50,667 bases of DNA from Rhizoclosmatium globosum (lineage: Eukaryota; Chytridiomycota; Chytridiomycetes; Chytridiales; Chytriomycetaceae), in the NCBI GenBank assembly GCA_002104985.1, contig MCGO01000249.1, positions 1 to 50,667 on the forward strand. The letters are read 5' to 3'. The notes under the pieces were generated by a model. It saw only the letters and a program-made list of their open reading frames with translations. It was not told the DNA's origin and ran no database searches. Both the position numbers and the translations under genes were made by a program. Below, in pieces: positions 19,544 through 30,673 of the stretch (position 1 is its first letter; each line of letters begins with the position of its first letter).

Positions 19544-21766
19544 ATGACGTCTCTCTTCCGACGCGCATCGAAACTAGTAAAAGGGGCAACAGGCTCTGAA
19601 TCAAAAGATGGTGATATCAGCTCTGGCGATGTAACCAACGTCGCCAGTAAGGGGCTCTTTTCTCGAATGACTGTCAAAAAGACATCTGTCGACGGGTCGG
19701 GCAGCCAAACTCCGATACTTACTCGAAAAGACACCATTACAAAAGAGAAAGAGCGTGATCGAGAAAAGGAAAAGGAAATGGAAGCCACCTTGGCAAACGC
19801 GACTTCAGCTTTAACAGCAGCACGAAAAGTTCGATCCGAGCATAATTTAGCGGAAGAGCAAAATACTTCGGGTGAAAACAGCGGAGAGGTTTGGTGTTGT
19901 GGGCAGCCGTTATTGAAACTAAGTTTTTTTGTTTCAGAGTAAAGCTGATGAACCAAAACCTGGCTTCCTCAAAAAGGCTTCCTTACATCGTTCAAATACA
20001 GCCGGTAAAATGACGCACGTGTTTAATTCTCTGGAAGCAAAAGACGTTCCCGTACCAGTTAAACCAAAAACACTCTCAGTCACGAAAGACGCCCTTGCCT
20101 TTACAGGACGAACTAGCGTTACAACTCTCAACAAAAACAATCCAAGCAATATCTCAATTAATCAGACCGGAAATGGTTCTGTCTTTGCGTTAAACAACGA
20201 GGATGCCCCTCCAATGCCATTACCATTCCTGAACACACCTACATCACATCCTACCATAGAACCCACGCTCCCCAAAATTGGAACGCTTAAAGCCCCTCGA
20301 AGTGCAACAGAACAGCCAATGTCGCTTGCCAAATCCACCAATCAACTATTCGCCGGAACAGGTCCATCCTCCCAACTCGGCGGTTCATCCATCGATATCA
20401 AGTACAAGAACGCATTACAACAAGGCTCTCCCTCTCAAAACCAACTCCTCATGGCCGGAAACACAGGCGGACACCGTGACACCTCCGGGAACGGATTCCT
20501 CTCAACCACAGCAGCAGCCGCCGTCGCCCGTCAAGAAAAACGAAACGCCGGTCTATCCGCCTACGAAATCTCAACACCCTCTTCCGCACCTTCCCTCAAA
20601 CGATACTGTCTCGACGATTTCCACATTGTACGTCGAGTCGGTCGCGGTGGTTTCGCGATTGTATTTCTTGTTCGAATGAAACAGAGCACGGGACGGTACT
20701 TTGCGCTCAAGGCGATTCGAAAGGCGGAGGTTGTGAAACTGAAGCAGGAGAAGCAGATTGTGAATGAGAAGGAGATTTTGAAGAGCGTCAAGCATAACTT
20801 TATTGTTGAGTTGTTTCATACGTTTCAGGATACGCATTATTTATATATGGTGATGGAGTATATTGATGGTGGGGATTTGTTTAGTTATTTGAGGAAGGTT
20901 CAGGTAAGGCGAGTGACTGGAATTGATGATTATACTCAAATGCATATCTTAGAAATTCGGAGACGAAGATTCAAAGTTTTATGCTGCCGAAGTTCTCATG
21001 TCTTTACAGTACCTTCATGGCGAAAATGTTATTTTCCGAGACTTGAAGCCAGAGGTGATGAAGGGCGCCCATCAAAAGAAAAGCACTCAACATTTTTGCA
21101 ACAGAATATTCTATTAGATATGACTGGACACGTCAAGCTAGCCGACTTTGGTTTCGCCAAAGTCGTGACAGGGACAACAAAATCGTTTTGCGGAACACCC
21201 GATTATATTGCCCGCGAAATTGTAAGCAAAAGAACCATTGCACCTCTGTCGGCATATACTTACAATGTAAAAATAAGGTATTGAACCGCCCTTACACAAA
21301 AATGGTAGACTGGTGGTCCTTTGGCGTCCTCATTTTCGAACTCGTTTCCGGAAAAACGCCATTCCAAAGCGAATCCCCCGACGGCATTTACGATAACATC
21401 GAGCACTGCAAAATTGCATGGAACCCGCTAATAAAGGGGAACTGCAAGGACATTATTGCGCGGTTGCTTGACAAGGACCCCGAGAAACGGTTGGGTTCTA
21501 ACGGGGACGGAGCTGAAATCCGAGCGCATGCATGGTTCAAGACTGTAAAGTGGGCGAAAGCTGAGGTTCGGCAGATGCAACCGCCGTTTTTGCCCGCTTG
21601 TGAGGCACCTGATGTGATTGAGCGAGAACGAGAGAAGAGGGGTCAACAAGAAGATTATGCGGGGATGCTTAAGAGTGGGGCTGGTGGAGGTGCTAGTGCA
21701 ACTGATAAGAGGCCTGATTTAAGTTGGTTGACGAATGGTGCACCAGACCCGTTCAAGGGCTTCTAA
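19544..21766 (+). CDS. PKA-like AGC serine/threonine protein kinase with long N-terminal extension
   Basis: Five exons (19544-19888, 19938-20903, 20953-21054, 21105-21221, 21278-21766) give 672 residues. About 335 residues of Ser/Thr/Lys-rich sequence precede the kinase domain. The domain reads LDDFHIVRRVGRGGFAIVFL, YFALKAIRKAEVVKLKQ, LYMVMEYIDGGDLFSYLRKV, FYAAEVLMSLQYLHGENVIF, RDLKPENILLD, LADFGFAKVV, the activation loop TKSFCGTPDYIA, then VDWWSFGVLIFELVSG. The C-terminus ends in DPFKGF, an FxxF hydrophobic motif as in PKA. This resembles the cAMP-dependent kinase catalytic subunit, perhaps a fungal relative with an extended N-terminus. One oddity: the APE motif reads ARE (21209-21217), with Arg instead of Pro. 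All introns are 49-56 bp. Confidence 0.9.
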
Positions 21767-22425
21767 GAGGGATTGTTTGTTTGGTTTTATTTCATAGCTT
21801 TATATTTATTGCTTTCTAATTACAAAGTATTATTGATCGGCGTGTACTTTTGTGTCCAGTTGGTTTAGCCACACCATTTTGTTTGAGGAGAATTGCACTG
21901 ACTAGAAAGATCTGCAATAATGTTTCGTTTGAGTCTTTTGTTTTACCCATGTGTTGAATGCGTGCCATGTTCGATTGATAAAGAATTAATTTTCGACCTG
22001 TTAGTATCACCGTTTTTAGACTCAATTTCAATGCTGTGGCTGGCAATGTTTTCCTTCCGCGCTCCAGTATGTTGTATCAAGTTCTAATTGACTCTGCCCT
22101 CTTTGCTGATTATGCCCTGATTATGTATGCTGAAAACTGTCTCTAAGAACCCTTAATGAAATTTTTCTGTACTCGTGCTCCTCGTTTCTGACCAGCGTGC
22201 CCTCATTTAACGATTTTTTTCTTAAGAGATGGGCAATGAAACCTGCGGAAATTTGCGCGTGCCGGAGATGAAACAACGAGGCATGCACCAAACTCGTGCC
22301 TGTAAGCCTAATTTAATCAAATACTACGAGCGAAAAACGTGCTTACAAATGGATCGTGATTGGATACCTCAAAGTATAAGAAGCTTGCTTCTGCGAAGCC
22401 CACCCATAGTAAAGGTATCCTAAAA
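21767..22425. other. Intergenic region between AGC kinase and GDPD
   Basis: This 659-bp AT-rich stretch holds the 3' end of the kinase gene and the promoter of the GDPD gene, which by codon use looks strongly expressed. I find no open frame with family similarity, no repeat and no RNA gene. Confidence 0.45.
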
Positions 22426-24053
22426 ATGAGCACCGAAGACAACAAGCCAGTCGCCAACTCTGGCAACAACAAGGTTCTCTTGTTCAGCGCTGGTTCCCTT
22501 ATTGTTGGTGGAGCTATCGGAGCCGTCATTGCCTACTTTGCTACCAAGGCCAACAACGATGCCTCTGTTTCTTCAGCTTCTGCATCTGCCTCCTCCTCTG
22601 TTCCCCCAATGGTTCCAGGTTGGTTCGCTGAGAGAACTTTCCACGAGAATGCCATCGTTTGCCCATGGACCACCAACCCATTGAACGATACCGACTGTCA
22701 ATGGAGGTAACGTGTTATATTGAAAGACACTTGATGTCAAGTCAAGCCTGCCAACCCAAAAAATTCTAAACGAGCCTATTCTTGAACCCAAACAGAAAGG
22801 CTGAAATCACCCGTATGCGTAACGCGATTGCTACTTGCGAGAACCCACTTGCATTCAACTTGGAAGCTATTGGACACCGTGGAGCTGCTTTGGTTGCCCC
22901 AGAGGAGACCATCAAGTCCTGGCAAATCGGAGTTGACTCTGGAGCCGGTTTCATCGAGTGTGATGCCGCTGTTACCAAGGACCTCCAGCTTACTTGCCGT
23001 CACTCCACCTGTGACTTGCACTTCACTACCGACATCTTGACTCGTCCAGAAATGGTTGCCAAGTGCTCCACTCCTTTCACCCCTGCGTCCAACGGTACTG
23101 CCGCTAAGGTTAACTGCTGCACATACGATTTCACCATGGAGGAAATGTCCAAGCTCTGTTCCATCATGGAGTCTGGAACCAACCCTAAGGCTACCACCCC
23201 AGACGAATACCTTGTCAACTCCACCCCATTCCGTTCCGTCGGTCTTGCCAAGGGTGAGTGCCACAAGATGGTCTCCCACAAGGACTATCTCAAGTTTGCC
23301 AAGTCTAAGAACGTCAACGTTATTCCTGAGCTCAAGGACACCACTGAAAAGGGGACTCAAGACTTCCTCAAGTCCAAGAACTCCTCCATCGAGTTCCTTG
23401 CTGACTTGATGGCTTCTGAGTTGCGTGAGATTGGTTTCACTGCTCCTTTGGATGCCAACTTCCGTAACGCTAAGCGTGGTACCATTGGTATTATGCAGAC
23501 TTTCGACCGTCGCGTTGCACGTTACTGGAAGACTTCCAAGAACAAGGACCTTTCTGTCGAATACATGTGGGAGTCTGACTTCAACTCTACTTTGACTGAG
23601 AAGGACTGTGACGAGCCAGCTGACTGTGGAACTGACGATGTTGTTCTTGGAATGATGAACCTCGGAGTCGAATTGATTTCTCCAGCTTTCAACTACTACG
23701 TTACTGCCGAGAACCACAGAATTGTTGAGTCCAAGGGATCCAAGAACTTGAAGGCTCTCAAAGCCAAGTCCGGAAAGAACACCTACTTCGGATCCTGGTC
23801 TCTTGAGCGTTCTGGATGTGCTTCCCAGTACGGCTCCAGCAACGCTAACTTCAATGCCGAGAAGGGTTTGGGTGCTATTGGAGGATGTGGATGGTACTAC
23901 AACACTGTTGAAGGTGAGGCTACTTTCGGTCAACACGAGGACACTCTCTTGATGTTGGATGTTCTCTTCAAGCAAGTTGGACTCGTTGGATTGTTCTCTG
24001 ACTTCCCAGCGTCTGTCTCCATGTACTCCAACTGTATCTTGAACAAGAAGTAA
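22426..24053 (+). CDS. Glycerophosphodiester phosphodiesterase family protein with N-terminal membrane anchor
   Basis: Two exons (22426-22706, 22796-24053) give 512 residues. Residues about 17-40 form one membrane segment (FSAGSLIVGGAIGAVIAYFA) preceded by a short polar tail, so the catalytic part is probably outside the cell or in the lumen. The GDPD domain has the paired-metal motif EAIGHRGAALVAPEETIKSW (about residue 117), FIECDAAVTKDLQLTCRHSTCDL, VIPELKD and a C-terminal LVGLFSDFPA. Such enzymes split glycerophosphodiesters into glycerol-3-phosphate and an alcohol. Many Cys residues suggest disulfides. Codon choice is strongly biased to C-ending codons (AAC, TTC, ATC, AAG), unlike most neighbours, which suggests high expression. 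It also leaves a 427-codon open frame on the opposite strand that is not a gene. Confidence 0.88.
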
Positions 24054-24107
24054 ATTCAAGAGCGCGTCTCTTTCTCTTTTTCTCTAGAATTAACTCTGAT
24101 AAGTAAT

Positions 24108-24113
24108 AATAAA
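24108..24113 (+). terminator. Polyadenylation-like signal AATAAA after GDPD gene
   Basis: AATAAA lies 55 bp after the GDPD stop codon and about 78 bp before the VTI1 start codon. Position and sequence fit a 3'-end processing signal. Confidence 0.45.
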
Positions 24114-24190
24114 GATCATCTTCGTTCCATAAATTATCCCTCCCTTTCTTCTTCCTTTATTGTAATTTTAATCACCCAAACAACCAAAGA

Positions 24191-25113
24191 ATGGACCAAC
24201 TTCGGATCGAGTTTGAGGCCCTGCGCCAGGCCGTGCGCACCAAACTTGATGTCACTCTGCCCACGCTCTTGAGCTCTGAAGCATCGCAAGGTAGGCAGCC
24301 CAAGTGGTTAAGAGGCCCATGCTAAGCACTGACTAGAACGGCGGCTCGTGGTCAACCAGGCCACGCGCGACCTCGAAGAAGCAGATGAAATCGTACGTTG
24401 TTTATTGGTTGAAAGACTGAAAAGATGCTCAAACAGCTTTAGATTGCAGAGATGGAAACTGTCGCAAAAACACTCCCAACTCAGAACAAACTAAAGGCAA
24501 CGGCTCTCATCCGATCTTTCCGCGAAACTCTCCGAATTGCACGCAAGGATTTGCAGGTTTATTTCTCAAGGAAGTGCTTGTTCTCGTTGTTTATTATTCA
24601 AACAGAAAGCTGCTTCTCCTGCCGCTGCTGAGCGTTTCCAATTACTGTCTGGCGCGAATGAATCTATCGTTCAAATTGATGCAGAAGCAAATGATCAGCG
24701 AACTAGGTTGCTTCGTGGAACTGAAACACTCCAAAGTGGATCAGAACGATTGCAAAATATACAACGCATTGCGCTTGAGTCAGAGACTGTCGGAGTGTCA
24801 ACCCTGAGTGACTTGAATCGTCAGCGGGAACAGCTTCAGCGAACTCGGAATACTGTAAGACAGTATTTGGGGGTTTTTTAACGCGAAATTAATAATCCCC
24901 AGCTTGACGGCGCTGATACTTGGATTGCTCAATCAACTGCCGTTATTCGAGGCATGCAGTGGCAGTTGAGCAACAATTTTCTGTTCGTTTCGATTATGAG
25001 GGCTCACAATTCAATTCTATAGATACACGAAAGGATCACTTATCCAATACGGAACTATTGCCATACTCTCCATTTTGATTTTAATCGCCATATATTTCAA
25101 GTATTTCCGTTGA
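24191..25113 (+). CDS. VTI1: VTI1-type Qb SNARE
   Basis: Vti1 is a tail-anchored SNARE for fusion at Golgi, endosome and vacuole. Six exons (24191-24290, 24337-24392, 24443-24556, 24606-24854, 24903-24964, 25023-25113) give 223 residues, the family's usual length. The N-terminal helical bundle shows DLEEADEI and IAEMETVAKTLP. The SNARE motif (about 135-195) includes LLRGTETLQSGSERLQN, ALESETVGVSTLSDLNRQRE and the zero-layer Gln in the LNRQREQLQRTRNT stretch. A C-terminal membrane anchor (AILSILILIAIYF) ends four residues from the stop, as expected for a tail-anchored protein. Introns are 46-58 bp; the fifth has an atypical GTTGAG donor also used elsewhere in this window. Confidence 0.95.
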
Positions 25114-25228
25114 TATCCATACTTTAGCTTCCTTCAACGAGCACCAATCTGTACTGTATTCTCAAATATGCCAACAAACGAATAAATAGGGTCTTCATGG
25201 CCTCATATGAATTCTACACCCTCAAAAT

Positions 25229-27979
25229 CTATTTTTTGGCAAAAAACACAAGAACGCTAGAGTTGCTGAGCCGATCTTTGACTTCTTCATCCAGAATTTC
25301 CTGATATGGTCTATCCTTCACATAGTATGGTCTCTCAGATACCTCCTCGTATTCGTTCAACTGCTTACGGATGACGTTCTCCATCTTCTTCAAATTTGGC
25401 AACGCGCTCTTCCTGAACTTCTCTTCCTCCAACAGCCTGATACTGCTTCCAGTCAATCTACCCGGATCTTTGGCTGCCTCTTCGAATTCAATCAGCTTCT
25501 TGATAAAGTCTTGTCTCTCCTGAATCAGTTTGGCAATCTTGAGACCTCGCTCACGGCGCAGCGCAGCAGAAGCTATTTCCTTTTTCATTTCTTGCAGAGC
25601 TATAGGACTGTAGATTGGTTTACAATGGCTCCAAAACAAATCTTGTTCTTCTTTTGATGTGCCACAGTCTTTCCAGACTTGCTTGAGTTTTTCCACAGTC
25701 TTTCATTAACAGAAAGTTAGCTTTACTGAAAACTGAGTCTACGATTTACCTGATCAATTTCAAGCTTCATTTTCTCCGACCATCTCTTTCGAAGTTTGTC
25801 CGCTATCGCAGTGTACTACAGCAGTCGGTTATGAGAACCATAACGCCAACTTCACGAACATACCTCTTTCAAATTCTTCAAGTCATCCACAAGAACAATG
25901 CGTTCAGACTCTGGTACTTCCAACTGATCCCATAATTCTTTGATATCCGAAATAAGGCGGCGCAGCTGCTCTTCTCGCTCCTTATGTTCCTTGATCTCTC
26001 GTCGGACAACTGAGATCCTTTCCTGGAGAGACTTTATGAAAACTCTTGTAATGGATAGAGGCTTGGGTAGTGAATGATGCTCAGCAAAGTATGACGTCAA
26101 TTTGTCCTTGATGTGCGACTGTAGTTGGAGCGGGGATGTGGAATCCTGGACTCCAGAAGAAAGATTATCAAGGAGTGCTTTGATTTGAACCTCTTCCGGG
26201 GTTTTTGAATGCACTTCTTCTGGTACAGAATTGTACTGGAGGAGTAAATCAGTTGAAAGGGATGCAATTTGGTTGATTCGGTCTGCTTTTTCAGTTACAA
26301 GGTTTTCAAGTACTTGCCAGCGCTCTTGTTGGGAATTTGGGTCTTTCTGTTACCTGACATCAGCTCCATATATTTAGGAGGAAGCTGGACTCACCACAAC
26401 AAACTCATTCGCTTTTAAATCTGTCAACTCTTCACGGAACTCTTGCAAACGACTCATGTCGACTTCTCCCTGCTTTCCAGCCTCCCACTTTTCTCGCAAT
26501 TCCTGCACAAGAATATTGTATTCATCTAAATTCTTGATATCCAGTACAAGCGCATTTCTGTCTTGTTTTGGGATATTCAAGTTCTCGTACAGTTTAGCAA
26601 TTTCATCAACTACGCGTTTACAGTCTGATTCTTTCGCTTCCTGTTCCATTACTTGGTCTCGGACATCATCACGGCGGTCTTCTAAGGCTTCGATATACGC
26701 ACGAGTGAATGCGAACGGAGGTGGTAGGGATTTTGAAGGGGAATTCAAAGATGCTACAAAGATTTGTTTTGCACGTAGTTGTAAGGCACGACGGTTGGCG
26801 TTATCAGGAAGATTTGTGGGCAGAGTTTGAAGAAATGGTGTCAACGGGTCAGAAGCAGGGAAATGAAGGGTTTTGAGCAGTTTGTAGAATTCTGCAGAGA
26901 CTGCTGCCAACCGATTGATTCTTGATACTTTTTCGCCAATTAAGTCTTCCAGAAGGGCCATTATTTCCGCTTTGGACATTCCGTCTGTCTATTTTTTGGC
27001 ATGTCACAGACTTGAGAGGGAAAAAGATCAGATAAAGAATTACCAGTTGCATTTCATCATTTGCAAGGTCTAATAACTCGCTTCGAAGCTCTTTGATTCT
27101 CGCTTTCGTAGCCTCCTCTTCCTCTTTGCTCTTCAATTCCAGAGCAACTCGTGCAGCCTCAGCCTCGATCGCCAGCTGTTTATACTTTTGCGTTTCAGTG
27201 TCCAATAACACCATCTTTTTGCTGATTTCATCCACTTTCTTTTCCATCAAAGACTCAGACTCCGCGCAAGCTTTTTCAGCCGCTTCTTTTGTTGCTGCTA
27301 AACGTCGAGCAAATTCCGTTTGTGATTCTGTAGCAGCTTGCTGAGTTTGAACAACCTTTAATAGTGCGGCTTCCATAGCTTCTAAATGATTCAAGCATTC
27401 TGGTGTCAACGATAAAGGCCTTGGAAGAAATTTGTAGGTCGCCAAACTGCTGTCAAGATATGCTCGAGCAACAGGGACAGTTGTTTCCAATAAATGAGGG
27501 CCTGCTTGTTTCGCGCCAATATCTTTGAGGATCTGAATCAACGGGTTTTTATCAGAGTCGGGTGGGAATCCAACTTGTTCAAACAATATTAGGTTATGAC
27601 TCAGAAGCGTTGCGATTCGATGGATTCTCTCCGATTTCAACGCATAATATGGAGTTAAATCATCAGTTACGTTCGTCATTTCGTGAGACTGAAGTCCGAG
27701 CTCTGTTCTCAAGCGCGCTCGTTCGAGGTCCTTGTCGGACGGCTGCGGCGGAAGTTGGAAAATAATCAAGAACTGATCTTCTTCATCTCCGACTCTTCTT
27801 TGTCTTCGTCGTTCGAACATCAAATAGGCAACTATGAGACATAGGATCAAAATCACAGCGCAAAAGACTATTCCCACAATAGGCCCCGTATCGAGACTCT
27901 TGGTATTGTCGTTAACAGCATTATTGTTGTTATTTGGATTAGGAGGGTTGTTGCAAGAGTTTCCTTGACAGGAAGACAT
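25229..27979 (-). CDS. MAP65/Ase1/PRC1-like protein with an N-terminal membrane segment
   Basis: Five exons (27044-27979, 26395-26988, 25864-26346, 25750-25815, 25229-25699) join in frame to 849 residues. I chose the first ATG, 27979. Residues about 27-55 form a strong membrane helix (GIVFCAVILILCLIVAYLMF) followed by RRRQRR, so most of the protein should face the cytosol. Three related segments follow, each with a helix near 'PL..TR.Y...LE.R...V' and ending '(I..L...L.VP...R..LV.D.KNL)'. The C-terminal third matches the microtubule-binding region of MAP65/Ase1/PRC1: LKQVWKDCGTSKEEQ, LIEFEEAAKDPGRLTG, RLLEEEKFRKSALPNLKK. Ase1 proteins cross-link antiparallel microtubules and are soluble; a membrane anchor is unexpected. 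No stop separates the two parts, but an unrecognised splice or start inside exon 1 could remove the anchor. Confidence 0.75.
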
Positions 27980-28185
27980 CTGGAGGTTGGTGTGATTTTC
28001 CAATAATTGTCACGCATCAGAACTTCTTTTATTTAATGGCCTATAAAAATGGAGTTTCTGATCAATAATAGAGCTAGATCTAAGTCGGGCCGAGCCGTAT
28101 GTGTCTTTCATATGTTCAAGAAACACAAACGCAAAATCATCTGCCATGAAATTTCATCAATGAATCCAATTACGCGTGGATTGAT

Positions 28186-28542
28186 TCATTCTTCGACTAC
28201 AAAGAGTAGTTATTGATGTAGTTGATTTTTACTTCGCATACCTTTGATATCTGTTGGCCGGCCCGTAATACCAGTATCAAACGCACTTTCTTCGTCCAAT
28301 ATTCTTCGCTGCTGGTGAAGTTTTCTGTATAAAAGAAAGACCGCTACAGTCAGCCATACAAGGACGACAAGGCCGAGTACGATTCCTGCGATCTCTCCAG
28401 AACTGAGACCTGATGTTGACATTGCCGTTGAGCTTGGTGGAACGAAATCACCGTTATCATAACCGCTCTCGCCACATGGCTTTGCGAAACACATTGGTGC
28501 GTTCTTTGCTAGAAATGTTGATGCTGACAATTCAATGCCCAT
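28186..28542 (-). CDS. Small single-pass membrane protein of unknown function
   Basis: Exons 28242-28542 and 28186-28196 give 103 residues; without splicing the protein ends at 28210 instead. A short ectodomain with two Cys (MCFAKPCGES), a Ser/Thr-rich stalk and a membrane helix (EIAGIVLGLVVLVWLTVAVF) are followed by a basic and then acidic juxtamembrane stretch, QQRRILDEESAF. The layout copies the N-terminus of the adjacent MAP65-like gene (Cys pair, stalk, helix, RRRQRRVGDEED), which suggests a shared origin of the two membrane modules. The start is uncertain and further 5' exons towards the chitinase promoter are possible. No family is recognised. Confidence 0.5.
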
Positions 28543-28742
28543 CTGATCATCTATCAAACTCGCGTTTCATCCGTCGCCTGGATCACAAAGCGGTTTAGAT
28601 CGACGGTGATAATCACGTGCGGATTCGTGTGACATGGAATGTGACTGGTCAGCTGGCTGAACAAGCCCATAGGGAAATGGATAAATGGATCTGGCTTTTC
28701 CTCCCCCTGGATCACTCTCAACACCAGATCCTTTAGATAAAG

Positions 28743-30403
28743 ATGCAGCTTGCTCTCATTGCTGCTTCGCTCATCGCTGCAGCTCACGCGCAGACTGCTT
28801 GTGCTCCTGCCTATGATCCAGCCAAGACGTACCTCAACGGTGATACCGCCAGTGAAGGAGGCGTGAATTACAAAGCCAACTGGTGGTCGCAAAACTCTGA
28901 TCCAGCGGCGAACAGTGGAGCTGCGAGTGACTACAAGCAATGGACAAATTTGGGAGCTTGTGGAAGTGGTCCCGTGACGACTGTTGCCAAGACAACCACC
29001 ACCATTCCAGCAGTCAAGACATCGACTACGGCTGTTGTTAAGCAGACAACCACTACTTCCACTACTTCCACTACTTCCACTTCGACTACCACCACGACCA
29101 CCACAACCACTACTGCAGCCATCAAGACAACTGCTGCTGCTCAAAGCAGCACCACTAAAGCTGCTGCCACTTCAACTACGACAACTTCAACAACTACGAC
29201 CACAACCACAAATGCTCCAGCCACTACCTCTGCTGCAGGAAACGTTTGTGCCAACATCCCCAATAACGGTGGAGTTTGCCCAGATCCTAAGACGTTGATT
29301 TCATGCTGGGGAGGACAAGTCGCTCTCACTTCTGCCTGTCCAACGGGACTGTACTGTTGTGCCAAGACTGGAAACTGTGATTACTTGGCCAACTGTCCAG
29401 AAGTCTTCCAACCTCCAACACCACCTCCACCAACTCCAGCTGGAAAGCGTTTCAAGTTCAACGGTACTCACTTTTTTCTTCCCTTAAATTTTATCCGACT
29501 AAAACGTTGTTGGTAGGATACTGGGGACAATCCTCTGGTTACTTCACTAACGGAAAGTACCAAAACTCGCTACTTTCTTATTGCCAAACCGGCCACTGGG
29601 ACACAATCCACCTCGCCTTCCTCGCCACGTTCTCCTCCTCCTCTCCAACAACCGGCTTCATTCTCGACCTCGACAAGAACACATACGGGGTCTGGGACTC
29701 CACCGGCGGGAAAGCCATTGACCCAAAAGTCGCGGCAAATTTCCTTCAAGTCGGAAAAGACATTCAGGCGTGTCAAGCACTTGGCGTGAAGATTGGTCTT
29801 TCGCTTGGAGGTGCGCTCGCGAATATTGATTTGTCGGCGGGGTCCGGTCCGGGAATTGCGGCCTGGTTGCATAATACGTTCTTTGGGGGTAATGACCCGA
29901 ATGCGGTTAGACCTTTCGGAGCTGGTGTTATCTTGGATGGTATTGATTATGATGACGAGGTTTCTGTGCCGCCTGTTGCGGATATTATTGCCATCAATGC
30001 GTACCTCAAGACAAATAACCCGGGGAAAATGTTTATTACGGCTGCTCCTCAGTGTCCGTTCCCTGATTACAATATTGGTGGTGCGCTTGCTGCTGCTAAC
30101 AACGGGTTTGACTATGTTCAAGTCCAGTTCTACAACAACGCGCAATGTAACTTGATTAATCCTCTCTTCAACTTTGATCAGTGGGTCGAGCAGCTTGGTT
30201 TGCCAATTTACGTTGGAGTTCCAGGATCGACACCAAGTGCTTCATCTGGATACGCGACCCCGGCTCAAGTCCAAGCCGCATTGAAGGTTATCACCGGTGA
30301 CATTTTGAAGCCTTGGTTGTGGGGTGTGATGACTTGGGACGTTTCTTCTGCGGAGGCAAGTGGGTTCGCTCCAGCCATCTCGTCGATCTTGGCAACTCTC
30401 TAA
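28743..30403 (+). CDS. Secreted GH18 class III chitinase with chitin-binding modules
   Basis: Two exons (28743-29463, 29517-30403) give 535 residues. A signal peptide (MQLALIAASLIAAAHA) is followed by a CBM5/12-like chitin-binding module (about 22-72; YDPAKTYLNGDTASEGGVNY, ANWWSQN, YKQWTNLGAC), a Thr-rich linker, a Cys-rich module (about 171-215, with TGLYCCAKTGNCDY, perhaps CBM19-like), and a Pro-rich spacer. The GH18 barrel starts at GYWGQSSGYFTNG and carries the catalytic motif DGIDYDDE (about residues 381-388), in which the DxxDxDxE pattern is intact. MTWDVSSAEASGF marks the last strands. It should hydrolyse chitin, in wall remodelling or nutrition. The linker is encoded by short tandem repeats (ctacttcca, about 29052-29080). 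Confidence 0.95.
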
Positions 30404-30673
30404 ATGTGCAACGAATATGATTGGGTGGTGTTTCTATCTGTAGCTTTTGTCAGAATATTTAGAATTCAGTAAATGTTTGATGATTCCACTTTATTCCATT
30501 CCCATCAAATCCAAAGCGAACCATACACAATTAAATAGAGCTGTACAAAAAGATAAGGCTGAAAATAATACCCCCCATAAACAAAAGAAAAAAAGCAAGA
30601 AAAACAAGCAAGCAACAACAAATGGGTGTTCTATACAAAATGCTGGTGTACAAAATCCGTCTAAACTACAGAT

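Noticed and set aside
22776..24059. 427-codon open frame on the minus strand opposite the GDPD gene
   Set aside because: It mirrors a gene with strong codon bias, which removes stop codons on the other strand; the plus-strand frame has clear GDPD motifs and this one has none.
24291..24336. tRNA-like A-box (agtggttaag) in the first VTI1 intron
   Set aside because: The stretch is only 46 bp, has no matching acceptor stem or B-box, and the flanking exons join perfectly in frame.
28554..29144. 196-codon minus-strand frame over the chitinase promoter and start
   Set aside because: Composition reflects the opposite of the Thr-rich linker; no family similarity. Its end could hold a 5' exon of the small membrane protein, but I found no splice that keeps the frame.
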